Source of the DNA: CAZHTS01 sp964535315
Lineage (GTDB): Bacteria > Chloroflexota > Anaerolineae > Anaerolineales > Anaerolineaceae
Direction: 5' to 3'
Length of the DNA stretch: 64,000 nucleotides
Assembly: GCA_964535315.1 (NCBI GenBank)
Contig: CAZHTS010000001.1
Coordinates: 1-64,000 of the forward strand
Under the pieces are notes generated by a model. The model was not told where the DNA came from. It did no database searches and saw nothing but the letters and a program-made list of their open reading frames with translations. Every line of letters begins with the position of its first letter. Position 1 is the stretch's first letter. The position numbers and the translations under genes were made by a program. Below, piece after piece: positions 16,977 to 26,495 of this stretch.

Positions 16977-17965
16977 ACACAACTGGCATCCTCGTCCGCA
17001 ATCTCAGCAAAACTTACCACGTGCCGGAACGCCAGGGCGGTCTGCAGGCAGCGCTGCACAGCCTGGTTCGGCCAACCTATCGTAATGTAGACGCCGTACA
17101 GCCGGTCAACTTCACCATTCAACCGGGTGAAATGGTGGCGCTGATCGGCGCCAACGGCGCCGGCAAGACCACCACACTCAAGATGCTGGCCGGGCTGCTC
17201 CACCCCAGCGGCGGGGAAGCGCACGTTGCCGGGTACATCCCCTGGCAGCGCCGGCCTGAATTCTTACAGCGCATCAGTATGGTGCTCGGCAACAAAAGCC
17301 AGATGATCTGGGATATTCCACCCCTCGACACCTTCCGTGTTCTGGGCGAAATCTACCGCATCCCTTCCGGCGAATTCAAACGCCGCCTGGACGAACTGGT
17401 CGACCTGCTCGCCATGCACGATCTACTCACCCGCCCGGTACGCAATTTCTCGTTGGGTGAACGGATGAAATGCGAACTGGTCGCCGGACTGCTCCACCAC
17501 CCGGCCGTGCTCTTCCTGGACGAGCCTACGCTCGGCCTGGACGTTTCCATGCAGGCTCGCCTGCGCCGTTTCATCGCCGAATTCAATCAACGGCACGGCG
17601 CCACCGTCATCCTGACCAGTCATTACATGGCCGACGTGACCGCCCTGTGTACGCGCGTCCTGCTCATCCATAACGGCCGCCTGCTGCACGATGGCGCCCT
17701 CAGCGATCTGGCGCGCCTGCTCGCCCCGTTTAAGTTAATTCGCCTGACGCTCGCCAACGGCAGCGCCGGCCAATCGCCATCCCTCCCGGCCGGGGTGGAA
17801 CTCATCGGACAGGAAGACGGCCAGTACACCCTGCGCGTCGCCCGCGACGAGGCGCCCGCCACCACTGCACGGCTGCTCGACCAACTGCCGGTGGTCGATC
17901 TGGTAGTCGAAGACCCGCCCATTGAAGCGGTCATCGATCAGATTTATCAGGAAGGTGATGTATGA
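16973..17965 (+). CDS. ABC-2 exporter ATP-binding protein
   Basis: The 330-residue ATPase has Walker A GANGAGKT (Lys65), a signature loop FSLGERMKCELVAGLL in place of LSGGQ, Walker B LFLDEPTLGLD and switch His in LTSHYM. The LGERMK signature is typical of the COG4586-like exporter ATPases whose partners are two six-helix permeases, which follow here. The start overlaps the leader-peptide stop, and the stop overlaps the next start. It would energise export of an unknown substrate; the adjacent MerR regulator suggests an inducible efflux system. Confidence 0.9.
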   Translation: MNTTGILVRNLSKTYHVPERQGGLQAALHSLVRPTYRNVDAVQPVNFTIQPGEMVALIGANGAGKTTTLKMLAGLLHPSGGEAHVAGYIPWQRRPEFLQRISMVLGNKSQMIWDIPPLDTFRVLGEIYRIPSGEFKRRLDELVDLLAMHDLLTRPVRNFSLGERMKCELVAGLLHHPAVLFLDEPTLGLDVSMQARLRRFIAEFNQRHGATVILTSHYMADVTALCTRVLLIHNGRLLHDGALSDLARLLAPFKLIRLTLANGSAGQSPSLPAGVELIGQEDGQYTLRVARDEAPATTARLLDQLPVVDLVVEDPPIEAVIDQIYQEGDV

Positions 17966-18753
17966 ACCACCGCGGCGGTTGGGCTTTAATCAAGGCAACC
18001 TGGGCCTCCTGGTTGCAGTACCGCAGCTTTTTCTTCGTCCTGGCCTTCGGCTGGATGGTGCCGCCGCTGGTTTCGCTGTTCGTCTGGTCGGCGGCAGCCG
18101 GAACACACACCCTGGCCGGGCTGAACCAGGGCGAATTTATCGCCTATTACCTGATCCTCATCCTGGTCAATCAGTTGACCTATGCCCAGACCAACTGGAC
18201 GGTGGGTGACGTAATCCGCGGTGGCGGACTGAATATCTGGCTGCTGCGTCCACTCCCCCCTCTATACAACGTCTTGTGTACCGAAGTAGCCGGCAAAGTC
18301 GTCACCATGCTGTTCGTCTTACCCGTCTCGCTGCTGCTGGCGGCGGTATTGCAGCCAGAAATCCACACCACACCCCAGGCCGCCGGGCTTGGGCTGCTCT
18401 CGCTATTGTTGGCCTGGGGACTGCGCTTCTTGTGGGGCTACAGCCTGGCGCTGCTGGCCTTCTGGTCGACCCGCGCCGACGCCCTGCTGTCCCTCCAGGA
18501 TTCATTGGTATTCCTGCTCTCGGGCATGGTCGCTCCCGTCCTGCTCCTGCCAGCCGGGATGCAAAACGCCGCCCTGGCGTTGCCCTTTCGTTACATGGTC
18601 GGCTTCCCGGTCGAAGTCCTGCTTCAACAGGTCACGGGGGCACAGCTTTGGGCCGGGCTGGCCTGGCAGGCCGGCTGGCTGCTGCTGTCCGCCGCCAGCG
18701 CTCAGGCCCTGTGGCGTCTGGGGCTGCGCCGTTACAGCGCCATCGGAGGTTGA
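17962..18753 (+). CDS. ABC-2 exporter permease 1
   Basis: The 263-residue integral membrane protein has about six hydrophobic segments and the ABC-2 features WTVGDVIRGGGLNIWLLRPL and LLSGMVAPVLLLP, as in COG4587-like permeases. Its start overlaps the ATPase stop by four bases (ATGA). It is expected to form a heterodimer with the next gene product. Confidence 0.88.
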   Translation: MNHRGGWALIKATWASWLQYRSFFFVLAFGWMVPPLVSLFVWSAAAGTHTLAGLNQGEFIAYYLILILVNQLTYAQTNWTVGDVIRGGGLNIWLLRPLPPLYNVLCTEVAGKVVTMLFVLPVSLLLAAVLQPEIHTTPQAAGLGLLSLLLAWGLRFLWGYSLALLAFWSTRADALLSLQDSLVFLLSGMVAPVLLLPAGMQNAALALPFRYMVGFPVEVLLQQVTGAQLWAGLAWQAGWLLLSAASAQALWRLGLRRYSAIGG

Positions 18754-18754
18754 A

Positions 18755-19546
18755 ATGTACGCGCTACAACTGATCCGTTCCTTCATCCGCTGCTCGGCGC
18801 AGCAGGCGTTGGCCTACCGCGCCAATTTCTGGATCGATCTATTCAATGCCTTGCTCAACCTGGCAGCAGGCGTACTGGGCATCCAGATCCTTTTCGGCCA
18901 GATCCAAAATCTGAACGGCTGGGACTACCCGGCAACGCTCACCCTGCTGGGCGTCTACCTGATCGTCAGCGCTTTGCGCGGTCTGTTCATCGGCCCCAGC
19001 CTCGAAGCGCTGGCCGGCTTGGGCCAGGAAATCTGGAGCGGCAGCTTTGATTTCACCCTGCTCCGCCCGCTGGATACCCAGTTCCTGGTAACCTTTCGCT
19101 ACTGGCGCCTGTTTGCCCTGTTCGATCTGGCGCTGGGCGCCGCGGTGTTAATCGCCGGTGTGAGTCACTCGGCCCAAACGCTGAGCGCCCTGCAAATCCT
19201 CGCCTTCCTCGTGGCGCTTGGTGCCGCAGTCATAACCGTCTACGCCGTCTTGCTGGCCTTCACCGCTCTGGTCTTCTGGAACCCGGCCATGTTATTCACC
19301 TGGGTCTTCGACGCGCTATTCCAACTGGCGCGCTATCCGGTCAATATCTACCCCACCTGGCTGCGTTTCCTGCTGACCTGGATCATCCCGGTGGGGCTGG
19401 TCACCACTATTCCGGCGCAAACGCTGACCCGCCAGGTCTCTTTGGGGCTGATTACCGCCAGCGTGACGGCCTCCCTCCTTCTGCTGGCGCTGGCCTCCTG
19501 GTTCTTCCGCCGCGGGATGCGCCGTTACGCCAGCGCATCTAGCTGA
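18755..19546 (+). CDS. ABC-2 exporter permease 2
   Basis: ATG 18755 follows CGGAGG and overlaps the previous TGA region; the frame is open further upstream but only as an overlap with permease 1. The 263-residue protein has six hydrophobic segments and the motif GSFDFTLLRPLDTQFLV, the counterpart of the RPL motif of permease 1 and typical of COG3694-like permeases. A strong terminator follows 25 bases later and closes the operon. Confidence 0.88.
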   Translation: MYALQLIRSFIRCSAQQALAYRANFWIDLFNALLNLAAGVLGIQILFGQIQNLNGWDYPATLTLLGVYLIVSALRGLFIGPSLEALAGLGQEIWSGSFDFTLLRPLDTQFLVTFRYWRLFALFDLALGAAVLIAGVSHSAQTLSALQILAFLVALGAAVITVYAVLLAFTALVFWNPAMLFTWVFDALFQLARYPVNIYPTWLRFLLTWIIPVGLVTTIPAQTLTRQVSLGLITASVTASLLLLALASWFFRRGMRRYASASS

Positions 19547-19570
19547 ACCTCATCCTTCGTCAAACACTCG

Positions 19571-19606
19571 TTTTTCCACGCCGGCAAAAATGCCGGCGTG
19601 GAAAAA
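19571..19606. terminator. Bidirectional intrinsic terminator after the ABC exporter
   Basis: TTTTTCCACGCCGGCA and TGCCGGCGTGGAAAAA form a near-perfect hairpin with a short A-rich loop and a U-run on either strand. It closes the exporter operon on the plus strand. Confidence 0.9.
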
Positions 19607-19710
19607 CCAGGCCAACACCCTGGCCGCATGCATCCCCAAAGATTCCCCTTTATCCTCTCAATCCAGGCAAGCACATCCCCTGCTGGTGCAACTTTTCTCC
19701 AGATCGCTCG

Positions 19711-19716
19711 TATAAT
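19711..19716 (+). promoter_or_regulatory. -10 element of the small membrane protein gene
   Basis: TATAAT lies 21 bases before ATG 19738, with GGAGAAAG as ribosome binding site in between. A -35 is not convincing. It supports the short ORF as a real gene. Confidence 0.5.
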
Positions 19717-19737
19717 TAGCAGTGGAGAAAGTGACAG

Positions 19738-20067
19738 ATGGAAACGAGCAAGCATATAACACAAAAATCCTCGCCGAGAATCTTGCTGGTCAGTGCCGGC
19801 GTCATTCTGGTAATCCTGCTGGCCGGGGTGAGCATCAGATCGGCTTTCACACAGGTCGACGCCCTGATCGGGCAAAATTCCTGGCTGGTAGATACCCTGC
19901 TGGCTTTTCTGAAAGTTCTGCTCAACCTGCTCATCAACAGCCTGGGGTTCTCCCCCACTCAGACCGCCAGTCTACCGCTGACATGGGTCAGTCTGCTGCT
20001 GCCCGTCCCCTTGCTTTTCGCTCACCGCCCCCTCGGCCATCTGGCCTGGCAAAAACATCAACTTTAA
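19738..20067 (+). CDS. Small two-helix membrane protein
   Basis: The 109-residue protein has hydrophobic segments at about residues 15-32 and 77-93, with a leucine-rich amphipathic stretch between them (LVDTLLAFLKVLLNLLINSL). A -10 element and GGAG support expression. The stop overlaps the convergent sugar-kinase stop by four bases. No family is recognised. Confidence 0.6.
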   Translation: METSKHITQKSSPRILLVSAGVILVILLAGVSIRSAFTQVDALIGQNSWLVDTLLAFLKVLLNLLINSLGFSPTQTASLPLTWVSLLLPVPLLFAHRPLGHLAWQKHQL

Positions 20068-21059
20068 ACCTGAGCGATCAGGCGTCCCTCCAGAAAAGTC
20101 TCCACCTGCGCCATCGTAGGCAGGGCCGGGATGACTCCTTCGGTCATGGCGGTAAGCGCCCCGACTGCGTTGGCAAAACGGATATTTTTGCGCAACGTAT
20201 CCGCGGTAAGTTGCAGCCGCCAATCGACCACAGTCGCCAGGCGGCTGAGCAGGCCTGCCGTAAAGGCATCGCCGCAGCCGGTAGCGTCCACCGTTTTGAC
20301 CCCAAAGGCGGGGATAAATTCACCCATTTGCGCCGTACGGAAGTAGCTCCCCCGCTCGCCCAGAGTAACCACCACCAATTCCGGCCCCATCGCCAACAAG
20401 GCGATACTGGCTTCGGCCAGATCCTCTCTGCCGGCGAGCAACTGTAATTCGGTCTCATTCACTTTGAGTACGTGCGCCAGCGGGACCATGTCGCGGATAT
20501 GGCGCAGTGCTTCCTCTGGACTGCGCCACAGATTAGGCCGGTAATTAACATCGAACGAAATCAACACCTCGCTCTGCTGCGCCTGATACACCGCCTCCAT
20601 CGTCGCATGGCGGATCGGATCGTCTACCAGACTGAGCGAACCGAAATGCAGCACCCGCGCCCCCTGGATCAAATCTACGTCCAGTTCCTCTGCGGTCAGC
20701 ATCAGGTCGGCGCCGGGATTGCGATAAAAAACATACTCCGCAGTATTTTCGTCCGGTTTGGCAATAAAAGCCAGTGTGGTGCGTTCGCGTTCGGCCACAC
20801 GCATCCCCCGCGTATCGACGCCCTGCGCCTGCATCACCGCCATCAGGTGCGAACCAAACGCGTCCGCCCCGACCTTACCGATAAAAGCGCTGGGCGTGCC
20901 CAGGCGCGCTGCCGCCACCGCCACATTAGCCGGCGCCCCACCCGGCTTGGGACGAAAGGCGGTCACCTCGGCCAACGGGCGGCCCAGTTCGGCCGGGAAC
21001 ATATCCACCAGAATCTCACCCAGGCACACCAATACAGGCATCAATGTCTCTTTTGTCAT
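20064..21059 (-). CDS. PfkB-family sugar kinase (fructokinase-like)
   Basis: The product is about 331 residues from ATG 21059, nine bases after GTGAGG; GTG 21074, ATG 21068 and ATG 21038 are alternatives. PfkB signatures are seen: FRPKPGGAPANVAVAAARLG near the N-terminus and KTVDATGCGDAFTAGLL with the catalytic Asp near the C-terminus. CLGEILVDMFP at the start resembles fructokinases. It should phosphorylate a sugar in the cytosol. It overlaps or abuts the dehydrogenase gene upstream and is the last gene of a run with an MFS transporter, suggesting uptake, oxidation and phosphorylation of a sugar or polyol. Confidence 0.88.
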   Translation of the reverse strand: MTKETLMPVLVCLGEILVDMFPAELGRPLAEVTAFRPKPGGAPANVAVAAARLGTPSAFIGKVGADAFGSHLMAVMQAQGVDTRGMRVAERERTTLAFIAKPDENTAEYVFYRNPGADLMLTAEELDVDLIQGARVLHFGSLSLVDDPIRHATMEAVYQAQQSEVLISFDVNYRPNLWRSPEEALRHIRDMVPLAHVLKVNETELQLLAGREDLAEASIALLAMGPELVVVTLGERGSYFRTAQMGEFIPAFGVKTVDATGCGDAFTAGLLSRLATVVDWRLQLTADTLRKNIRFANAVGALTAMTEGVIPALPTMAQVETFLEGRLIAQV

Positions 21060-21070
21060 GGCTTTCATCC

Positions 21071-22204
21071 TCACTCGTGTTCGGGGATCGTTATCCAGCG
21101 TCCATCCAGGCAGGACTGTAAGGCAGCATCCAACACCTGCTGGCAGCGCAGGCCGTCGTAAAAATCAGGGGCGACTGGCATTTGATCGCCCAATGCCACC
21201 AACAAATCGCGCGCCTGGTGAATAAACGTATGTTCCCAACCCAGGATATGGCCGGTAGGCCACCAGGCCCGCAAATACGGGTGTTCGGGCTCGGTCACCA
21301 GAATGGTACGATAACCGCGCTCCGTATTCGTATCGTTGAGCGAATAAAATTGCAATTCGTTTAACCGTTCCAGATTAAACACCAGCCCGCCGGCGCTGCC
21401 AAAAATTTCCAGGCGCAGCATATTCTTACGTCCGGTCGCCAACCGGGTGGCCTGGAAGGAACCCAGGGCGCCGTTACGGAAACGCGCCAGGAAAGAAACC
21501 GCGTCGTCCACCGTCACCGGTCCACGTCCTGAGCCATCGGCCAGCGGGCGCTCGCCGATAAACGTCTCGCGCGCCGCGGTTACCGCCTCAAACTCGCCCA
21601 CCAGGTAACGCCCCAGATCAATAATATGGGCGTTCAGGTCGCCGTGCGCCCCAGAGCCGGCCTCGCCCGCATCGTGCCGCCAGGTGATCGGGAAATTGGG
21701 ATCGACCAACCAGTCCTGATAGTAAGTGGCGTTGAAATGATAAATCTTGCCAATTTTTCCGGTCTCGATCAATTGTCGCGCCAGCGCCAGAGCGGGTACA
21801 CGCCGGTAGTTGAACGCTACCATGTGCGTCACCCCCGCTTCGCGCACCGCATCCAGCATTTGCCGGGCCTCGCCGGTGTTCATCGCCAACGGTTTTTCGC
21901 ATAGAATGTGCTTTCCCCGTCGCGCGGCCGCCACCGCAATGGGACAATGGGTAACGTTCGAGGTGCTGATGTCCACCAGATCGACGTCCTCACGTTCAAC
22001 CAGCCGCTCCCAGGAGGTTTCGGTCGCCTGCCAGCCAAAACGTTCGGCAAAACGTTGCAAATCCGGGGCGCTGCGTCCGCAGGCGACCTGGAGCACCGGC
22101 CTGACCGGCAGATCATAAAAATGCTGGACATCGATCAACGCGTTGCTATGCGCCCGGCCCATGAACCTGGTGCCAATCATGCCAACCCGGATTTCTCTGG
22201 CCAC
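21071..22204 (-). CDS. Gfo/Idh/MocA-family dehydrogenase
   Basis: GTG 22204 is chosen because GGGAGGTGGGATT precedes it and the product then starts AREIRVGMIGTRFMGRAHSNA, a Rossmann fold. CEKPLA, the family's catalytic Lys motif, is present (around residue 100), followed by the alpha/beta substrate domain with GDLNAHIIDLGRYL containing the His of the usual catalytic triad. The 377-residue enzyme should oxidise a sugar, inositol or related polyol with NAD(P). It is followed at once by a PfkB kinase. Confidence 0.9.
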   Translation of the reverse strand: MAREIRVGMIGTRFMGRAHSNALIDVQHFYDLPVRPVLQVACGRSAPDLQRFAERFGWQATETSWERLVEREDVDLVDISTSNVTHCPIAVAAARRGKHILCEKPLAMNTGEARQMLDAVREAGVTHMVAFNYRRVPALALARQLIETGKIGKIYHFNATYYQDWLVDPNFPITWRHDAGEAGSGAHGDLNAHIIDLGRYLVGEFEAVTAARETFIGERPLADGSGRGPVTVDDAVSFLARFRNGALGSFQATRLATGRKNMLRLEIFGSAGGLVFNLERLNELQFYSLNDTNTERGYRTILVTEPEHPYLRAWWPTGHILGWEHTFIHQARDLLVALGDQMPVAPDFYDGLRCQQVLDAALQSCLDGRWITIPEHE

Positions 22205-22236
22205 AATCCCACCTCCCCTATTCAAGATACTCTTAA

Positions 22237-23370
22237 TTATAGCGCATGGCGGCCCAACCAGCGCGTTCCAATCCAGAACAAACCCAACGCCGCCAGGCAA
22301 AACAGCGCATAAATCCGAAACAGGTTGGCCGGGCCAATGCGATCATACAACATGCCCCCCAGCGGCGAACCCAACACGTTGGCCAGGCTGAGCAATGAAA
22401 GCAGTAACCCCTGGCTGGTGGCCTTTAAATGAACCGGAGCGAGATCGTTGACGTAGTTAACGCTTGAAATCCAGAATAATCCAAAAGAAAAACTGTGCAG
22501 CAGGGCAATCGGCACGGCCCAATAAGGTGCAGGCATCAGGCCGTAAAGCAGCGTGCGCACAGCATAGGCAAAGTATGACACAAACAACAGGCGTTCCGGG
22601 CCAAACTTACGCACGATGCTCCCACTGAAATACATAATCGGCATCTCGGCCAGCGCGCCGGTGCTCCAGGCCAATCCAATCAAACTCTCGGTCGCTCCCA
22701 TACGGTTCAAATATAGCGTCAGAAAGCCATACATGCCGCTGCTGGCCATCCACAATAACAGGACGCTGGCAGCAAACAGCAGCCAGCGCGGCTGCCGCAC
22801 CAGTTCCGAGATCCCTCCCAGGAAAGACTGCCGCAGATGGACGCGCTGTTCAGGTAATTTCAGGGCCGCCAGCCAGAAAATCGCCATTATGACCGCGAAA
22901 CCGACAAAAATCCAGTTCAGCCCCAGGCGTTGCAGTACAAAACCAAAGACAGACGTGGTTACCACAAAACCCAACGACCCCCAGATTCGTTGGCGCCCAT
23001 ACAGCTCGCGCCGTGCGCCCAATAGACCAAGATTGAGATTATCTAGCAACGGCGGCATAGGCGTATTGAACAGACTAAATGCCCCCACCAGTAATACGAT
23101 CCAGAGAAAGGCCTGCACCTGGCCAATTGCAATCAATGCCAGCGCCGATCCGGCCGCCGCCAGCTGCAAAAGTAAACGAATGCGCCCAAAACGGTCGTTC
23201 AAAAACCCCCACAACGCCCCACTGAAGATCCCCACCAACGGCGCCATCGTGTTGATCCAACCGATCTGCGTTCCATTCAACCCCACCTGACGATAATACA
23301 GCGTAATATACACCGTAAAGATGCCATAGGCGGCAAAATAAAAGAAATATAGAATACGAATAATGTTCAC
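22237..23370 (-). CDS. MFS transporter (LacY/NupG-like)
   Basis: GTG 23370 follows GAGGTACTT. The 377-residue protein has about 12 hydrophobic segments, the loop 2-3 motif GFLNDRFGRIRLLL and a matching second-half motif GGMLYDRIGP. FYFAAYGIFTVYITLYYRQVGL resembles the MFS_1_like/LacY-type N-terminus. It probably imports a sugar or nucleoside used by the adjacent dehydrogenase and kinase; the substrate cannot be read from sequence. Confidence 0.85.
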   Translation of the reverse strand: MNIIRILYFFYFAAYGIFTVYITLYYRQVGLNGTQIGWINTMAPLVGIFSGALWGFLNDRFGRIRLLLQLAAAGSALALIAIGQVQAFLWIVLLVGAFSLFNTPMPPLLDNLNLGLLGARRELYGRQRIWGSLGFVVTTSVFGFVLQRLGLNWIFVGFAVIMAIFWLAALKLPEQRVHLRQSFLGGISELVRQPRWLLFAASVLLLWMASSGMYGFLTLYLNRMGATESLIGLAWSTGALAEMPIMYFSGSIVRKFGPERLLFVSYFAYAVRTLLYGLMPAPYWAVPIALLHSFSFGLFWISSVNYVNDLAPVHLKATSQGLLLSLLSLANVLGSPLGGMLYDRIGPANLFRIYALFCLAALGLFWIGTRWLGRHAL

Positions 23371-23377
23371 AAGTACC

Positions 23378-24883
23378 TCATCGTTGGATATGCGACGGGC
23401 GCGTACCGTTAGGCAACGCCGTCACCACCTGTCCATCCCGCACCAACGTGCCCTGATATGCCTTTTCACCGGAGTGCGCCTCCCAACCGCTCAACCGCAG
23501 CGGAAATGGCGCCACCGCCGGCAGCCACTCACCGTTATATTTGCGGGTAAAGTGCACGTGTGTACCGGTCGCCACGCCGCCCTCACACGAGGGGTGTCCC
23601 AGCCGCTCCCCCACCTGAACACGCTTTCCCACCTCTACCCGTCCCTGCTCGCCGACGTGTAAATACACCAGCACCCAACCGGTTTGCTCGGTGCCGTCCT
23701 CGTCCAGGTCGACCGCCACCACCCCATCTGCGGCGCGCACCACCACCCCCGGGGCCGAAGCCGTTACCCAGGCGTTCGAGGCCACACAACCGCTTTCAGA
23801 GGAGCCGGGGGCAAAATCCAACGCCCCCAGCGGCGCACCCACCCCCCAACTGGAGTGCGGCCCACCCGAAAAGCTCCACAACACGCCCGGCTCGAATGGC
23901 AGTTCCAGTTCGGGTTGTTGCAGGTCAGCCGGAAACAGCGGCCCCATTTTTGCAGCGCGCGCCCACGGATCGCCAAACATCCTGGCGTACAACGCCGGAA
24001 AACTCGCCTCGCCATACAACGCCGCCTGCCATTCCTCAAAGGAATACAACTGCGCAAACAGCCACTGTACCGCCACCGAACCGGCGTTCGAACGCGGGTC
24101 GATGCGCAGCCGGCGGCCATCCTTAAACTGCAACTCGGTCAATATCCCCTCGCGCCAGCCGTAATACCCGCTGGTCAGGGCACGCGCCACCAGCGACAGT
24201 TCGGCGGTCAGTCCCTGGTGCGAATCCTGACGGAAACCAATTGGCCAACGTCCGTTCGGGTTGGCCGGGTGTCCCAGCACCCAGCCGGCGCGATACTCAA
24301 GTACGGCCAGCAGCAGGCGCGGGTTAATGGCCGTCTCACGCCCCAACCGCTCGACAATGACCGTACCCGGTCGCCACTCCTCCTTGAGCAGTTCCTCGTA
24401 TTCCCCCAAGAAACCGCCCGCCGACAGGATGTAGTCCGGGACGTTGAACCCGGCCGACAGCGGCGAGTCGATTACTTCGCCATCCGGCAGCAGGCCGGTC
24501 AGGGCAGTTACCGGCCCCGTTACCACCGGAACGTACAGTTCCGTCCCAATTGGGAGCAGGCCATCCGGCGTCAATGCCTGGGCTGCAAGAACCTGACCGG
24601 GCTGGACGCCAAAACGCTTCGCCACCGCCGGTAGGGTGTCCCCCGCTTGAACCGTGTAACGTTGCATCCCATCAGGAACAGTCATCGCCGGCGTCGGCTC
24701 TGGCAGCACAGCGGTCGGCGAAGCCCCGGTGGCCGGCATATCGCCGCCATACGGCAGGATCGTCACCGCCGCCGGCGGCGTGGGTGTGATATTCACCGGC
24801 GCCGCCACCGGCAGGTTGCACGCCAGACCCATTGCCAGCCAACCTGCCATGACCCACCATAACCTTCGCCGCCGGATACCCAT
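23378..24883 (-). CDS. LysM and M23-peptidase-like lipoprotein
   Basis: ATG 24883 is chosen: no Shine-Dalgarno is present, but a -10 TATAAT ends six bases before it, so the mRNA is probably leaderless. The 501-residue product has a signal peptide with lipobox (LAMGLAC), a Pro/Thr linker, one LysM domain (YTVQAGDTLPAVAKRFGVQ), a helical central region, and a C-terminal LytM/M23-like domain with GPHSSWGVG, ALDFAP and GTHVHF. The HxH and the Asp of zinc binding are there; the first His may be that in GPHSSW. It should bind and possibly cut peptidoglycan. It lies seven bases before the MFS gene. Confidence 0.82.
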   Translation of the reverse strand: MGIRRRRLWWVMAGWLAMGLACNLPVAAPVNITPTPPAAVTILPYGGDMPATGASPTAVLPEPTPAMTVPDGMQRYTVQAGDTLPAVAKRFGVQPGQVLAAQALTPDGLLPIGTELYVPVVTGPVTALTGLLPDGEVIDSPLSAGFNVPDYILSAGGFLGEYEELLKEEWRPGTVIVERLGRETAINPRLLLAVLEYRAGWVLGHPANPNGRWPIGFRQDSHQGLTAELSLVARALTSGYYGWREGILTELQFKDGRRLRIDPRSNAGSVAVQWLFAQLYSFEEWQAALYGEASFPALYARMFGDPWARAAKMGPLFPADLQQPELELPFEPGVLWSFSGGPHSSWGVGAPLGALDFAPGSSESGCVASNAWVTASAPGVVVRAADGVVAVDLDEDGTEQTGWVLVYLHVGEQGRVEVGKRVQVGERLGHPSCEGGVATGTHVHFTRKYNGEWLPAVAPFPLRLSGWEAHSGEKAYQGTLVRDGQVVTALPNGTRPSHIQR

Positions 24884-24889
24884 GCGCCA

Positions 24890-24895
24890 ATTATA
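24890..24895 (-). promoter_or_regulatory. -10 element positioned for a leaderless mRNA
   Basis: TATAAT on the minus strand is followed by six bases and ATG 24883, with no Shine-Dalgarno. No -35 of quality is present. Confidence 0.55.
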
Positions 24896-25005
24896 CAACC
24901 TGGCGGATAAACTATCCCTCCAGAACCGGCAAATATATCTTTTGGTAGATGCCGTCCGCCCGGCAAACCGCTATCCTCTATCCATCACCTGAAACGAGGA
25001 GCCCA

Positions 25006-26493
25006 ATGAACGAACCCGCCATTGCAATCATCGGCGCCGGCATCGCCGGCTTATCCGCCGGCTGTTACGCCCAGATGAACGGTTATCAGACTCTTATCCT
25101 GGAAAAACAGAACCAGCCCGGCGGGCTGTGTACCGCCTGGAAACGCAAGGGGTATACCTTTGACGGTTGTATCCACGATCTGGCAGGCGCCGGAAAAGGC
25201 TCCGCCATCCATCATGTCTGGCGCGAACTTGGCGCCCTGTCCGATCACGAACCCCATTTCCACGACGTATTCACCCGCATCGAGGCCCCTGACGGGATGA
25301 GTCTGACGGTGTACGCCGATATTGACCGCTTCGAACAGCACCTGCTCGCACAATTTCCCGAAGACTCAGCCGCCATCCGCCAGTACGCCTCGCTGGCGCG
25401 AATCTTCATCCGTTTCGACCTGTTCGCCATCCAGGAGAGCCGCCCTGCGGACTTCTTAAAAATCGCCCCCTACCTGGGAACCTTTGCGCGCTGGGGAAAA
25501 GCCACCCTGGAAACCTACGCCCGGCGCTTTCGCAACCCATTTCTTCGCCATGCCTTCCCCATGATCCAGTACGATATGCAAAATACCCCCTTGCTGCTAC
25601 AACTCAACTTTCTCGGGCAGTTGCACAACCGCTACCTGGGTTGGCCCGCAGGTGGATCGCTGGCCTTCGCCCAGGCCATCGCCCGGCGTTACCAGCAGCT
25701 CGGCGGAACAATCGAATATAACGCCCCGGTTGAAAAAATCCTGGTCGAAAACGGGCGCGCCTGCGGCGTACGCCTGGCAGACGGGCGCCAGTTGCACACC
25801 GGGCGGGTCATCTCCGCCGCCGACGGCTTCACCACCATCTACCGCATGTTGGATGGCCAGTACACCAACGCCCGCATCGATCAATACTACGCCCAGGCGC
25901 CGGACGATATGGTGATGGGGCTACAAATCACCCTGGGGGTCAACCGCGATCTCAGCCACGAACCGCGCGCCGTGATCTACCTGCTCGATCAGCCGGTCGA
26001 CATCGGCCGGCAGACCCTCGACCGGCTGGACATCGAGATCTTTAACTTTGACCCCACCCTCGCTCCAGCCGGAAAATCCGTCCTCAAGGTTCTCCTGCCT
26101 GCAAGCTACTCGTACTGGAAGGCGCTCGCCGGCGACCCACAACATTACCGCCTGGAAAAAGAGCGCGTCGCTCAACAGGTGCTATCGGCCATCGCACCGC
26201 GCTTCCCCGGTCTGAACGATCAGATCGAGGTGATCGACGTCGCCACCCTGCTGACCACCGAACGGTACACCGGCAATTATCACGGTATGCAACCCTGGAT
26301 TCCCAAGGACGGCGTCGTGCGTATGTTTACGAACGGTTTGAGCCGCACCCTGCCGGGCCTGAATAACTTTTACATGACCGGCCATTGGGCCGGTTGCATG
26401 GTGGGCGTCTCCACCGTCGCCATTGGCAGCCGCAAACTCATCCAGCAACTCTGCCGGCAGGATGGCCGCCGTTTCTCAGCGCAAATCGCCTGA
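25006..26493 (+). CDS. Phytoene-desaturase-like FAD-dependent oxidoreductase (paralogue 2)
   Basis: ATG 25006 follows CGAGGAG. The 495-residue protein has IAIIGAGIAGLSAGCYAQ, PGGLCTAWKRKGYTFDGCIH and a C-terminal FAD motif in NNFYMTGHWAGCMVGV. It is colinear with the enzyme at 14297-15805, so the two are paralogues. It converges on the Pfa-like lipid-synthase operon and could act on its product, but it is on the other strand, so that link is only positional. Confidence 0.85.
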   Translation: MNEPAIAIIGAGIAGLSAGCYAQMNGYQTLILEKQNQPGGLCTAWKRKGYTFDGCIHDLAGAGKGSAIHHVWRELGALSDHEPHFHDVFTRIEAPDGMSLTVYADIDRFEQHLLAQFPEDSAAIRQYASLARIFIRFDLFAIQESRPADFLKIAPYLGTFARWGKATLETYARRFRNPFLRHAFPMIQYDMQNTPLLLQLNFLGQLHNRYLGWPAGGSLAFAQAIARRYQQLGGTIEYNAPVEKILVENGRACGVRLADGRQLHTGRVISAADGFTTIYRMLDGQYTNARIDQYYAQAPDDMVMGLQITLGVNRDLSHEPRAVIYLLDQPVDIGRQTLDRLDIEIFNFDPTLAPAGKSVLKVLLPASYSYWKALAGDPQHYRLEKERVAQQVLSAIAPRFPGLNDQIEVIDVATLLTTERYTGNYHGMQPWIPKDGVVRMFTNGLSRTLPGLNNFYMTGHWAGCMVGVSTVAIGSRKLIQQLCRQDGRRFSAQIA

Positions 26494-26495
26494 CC

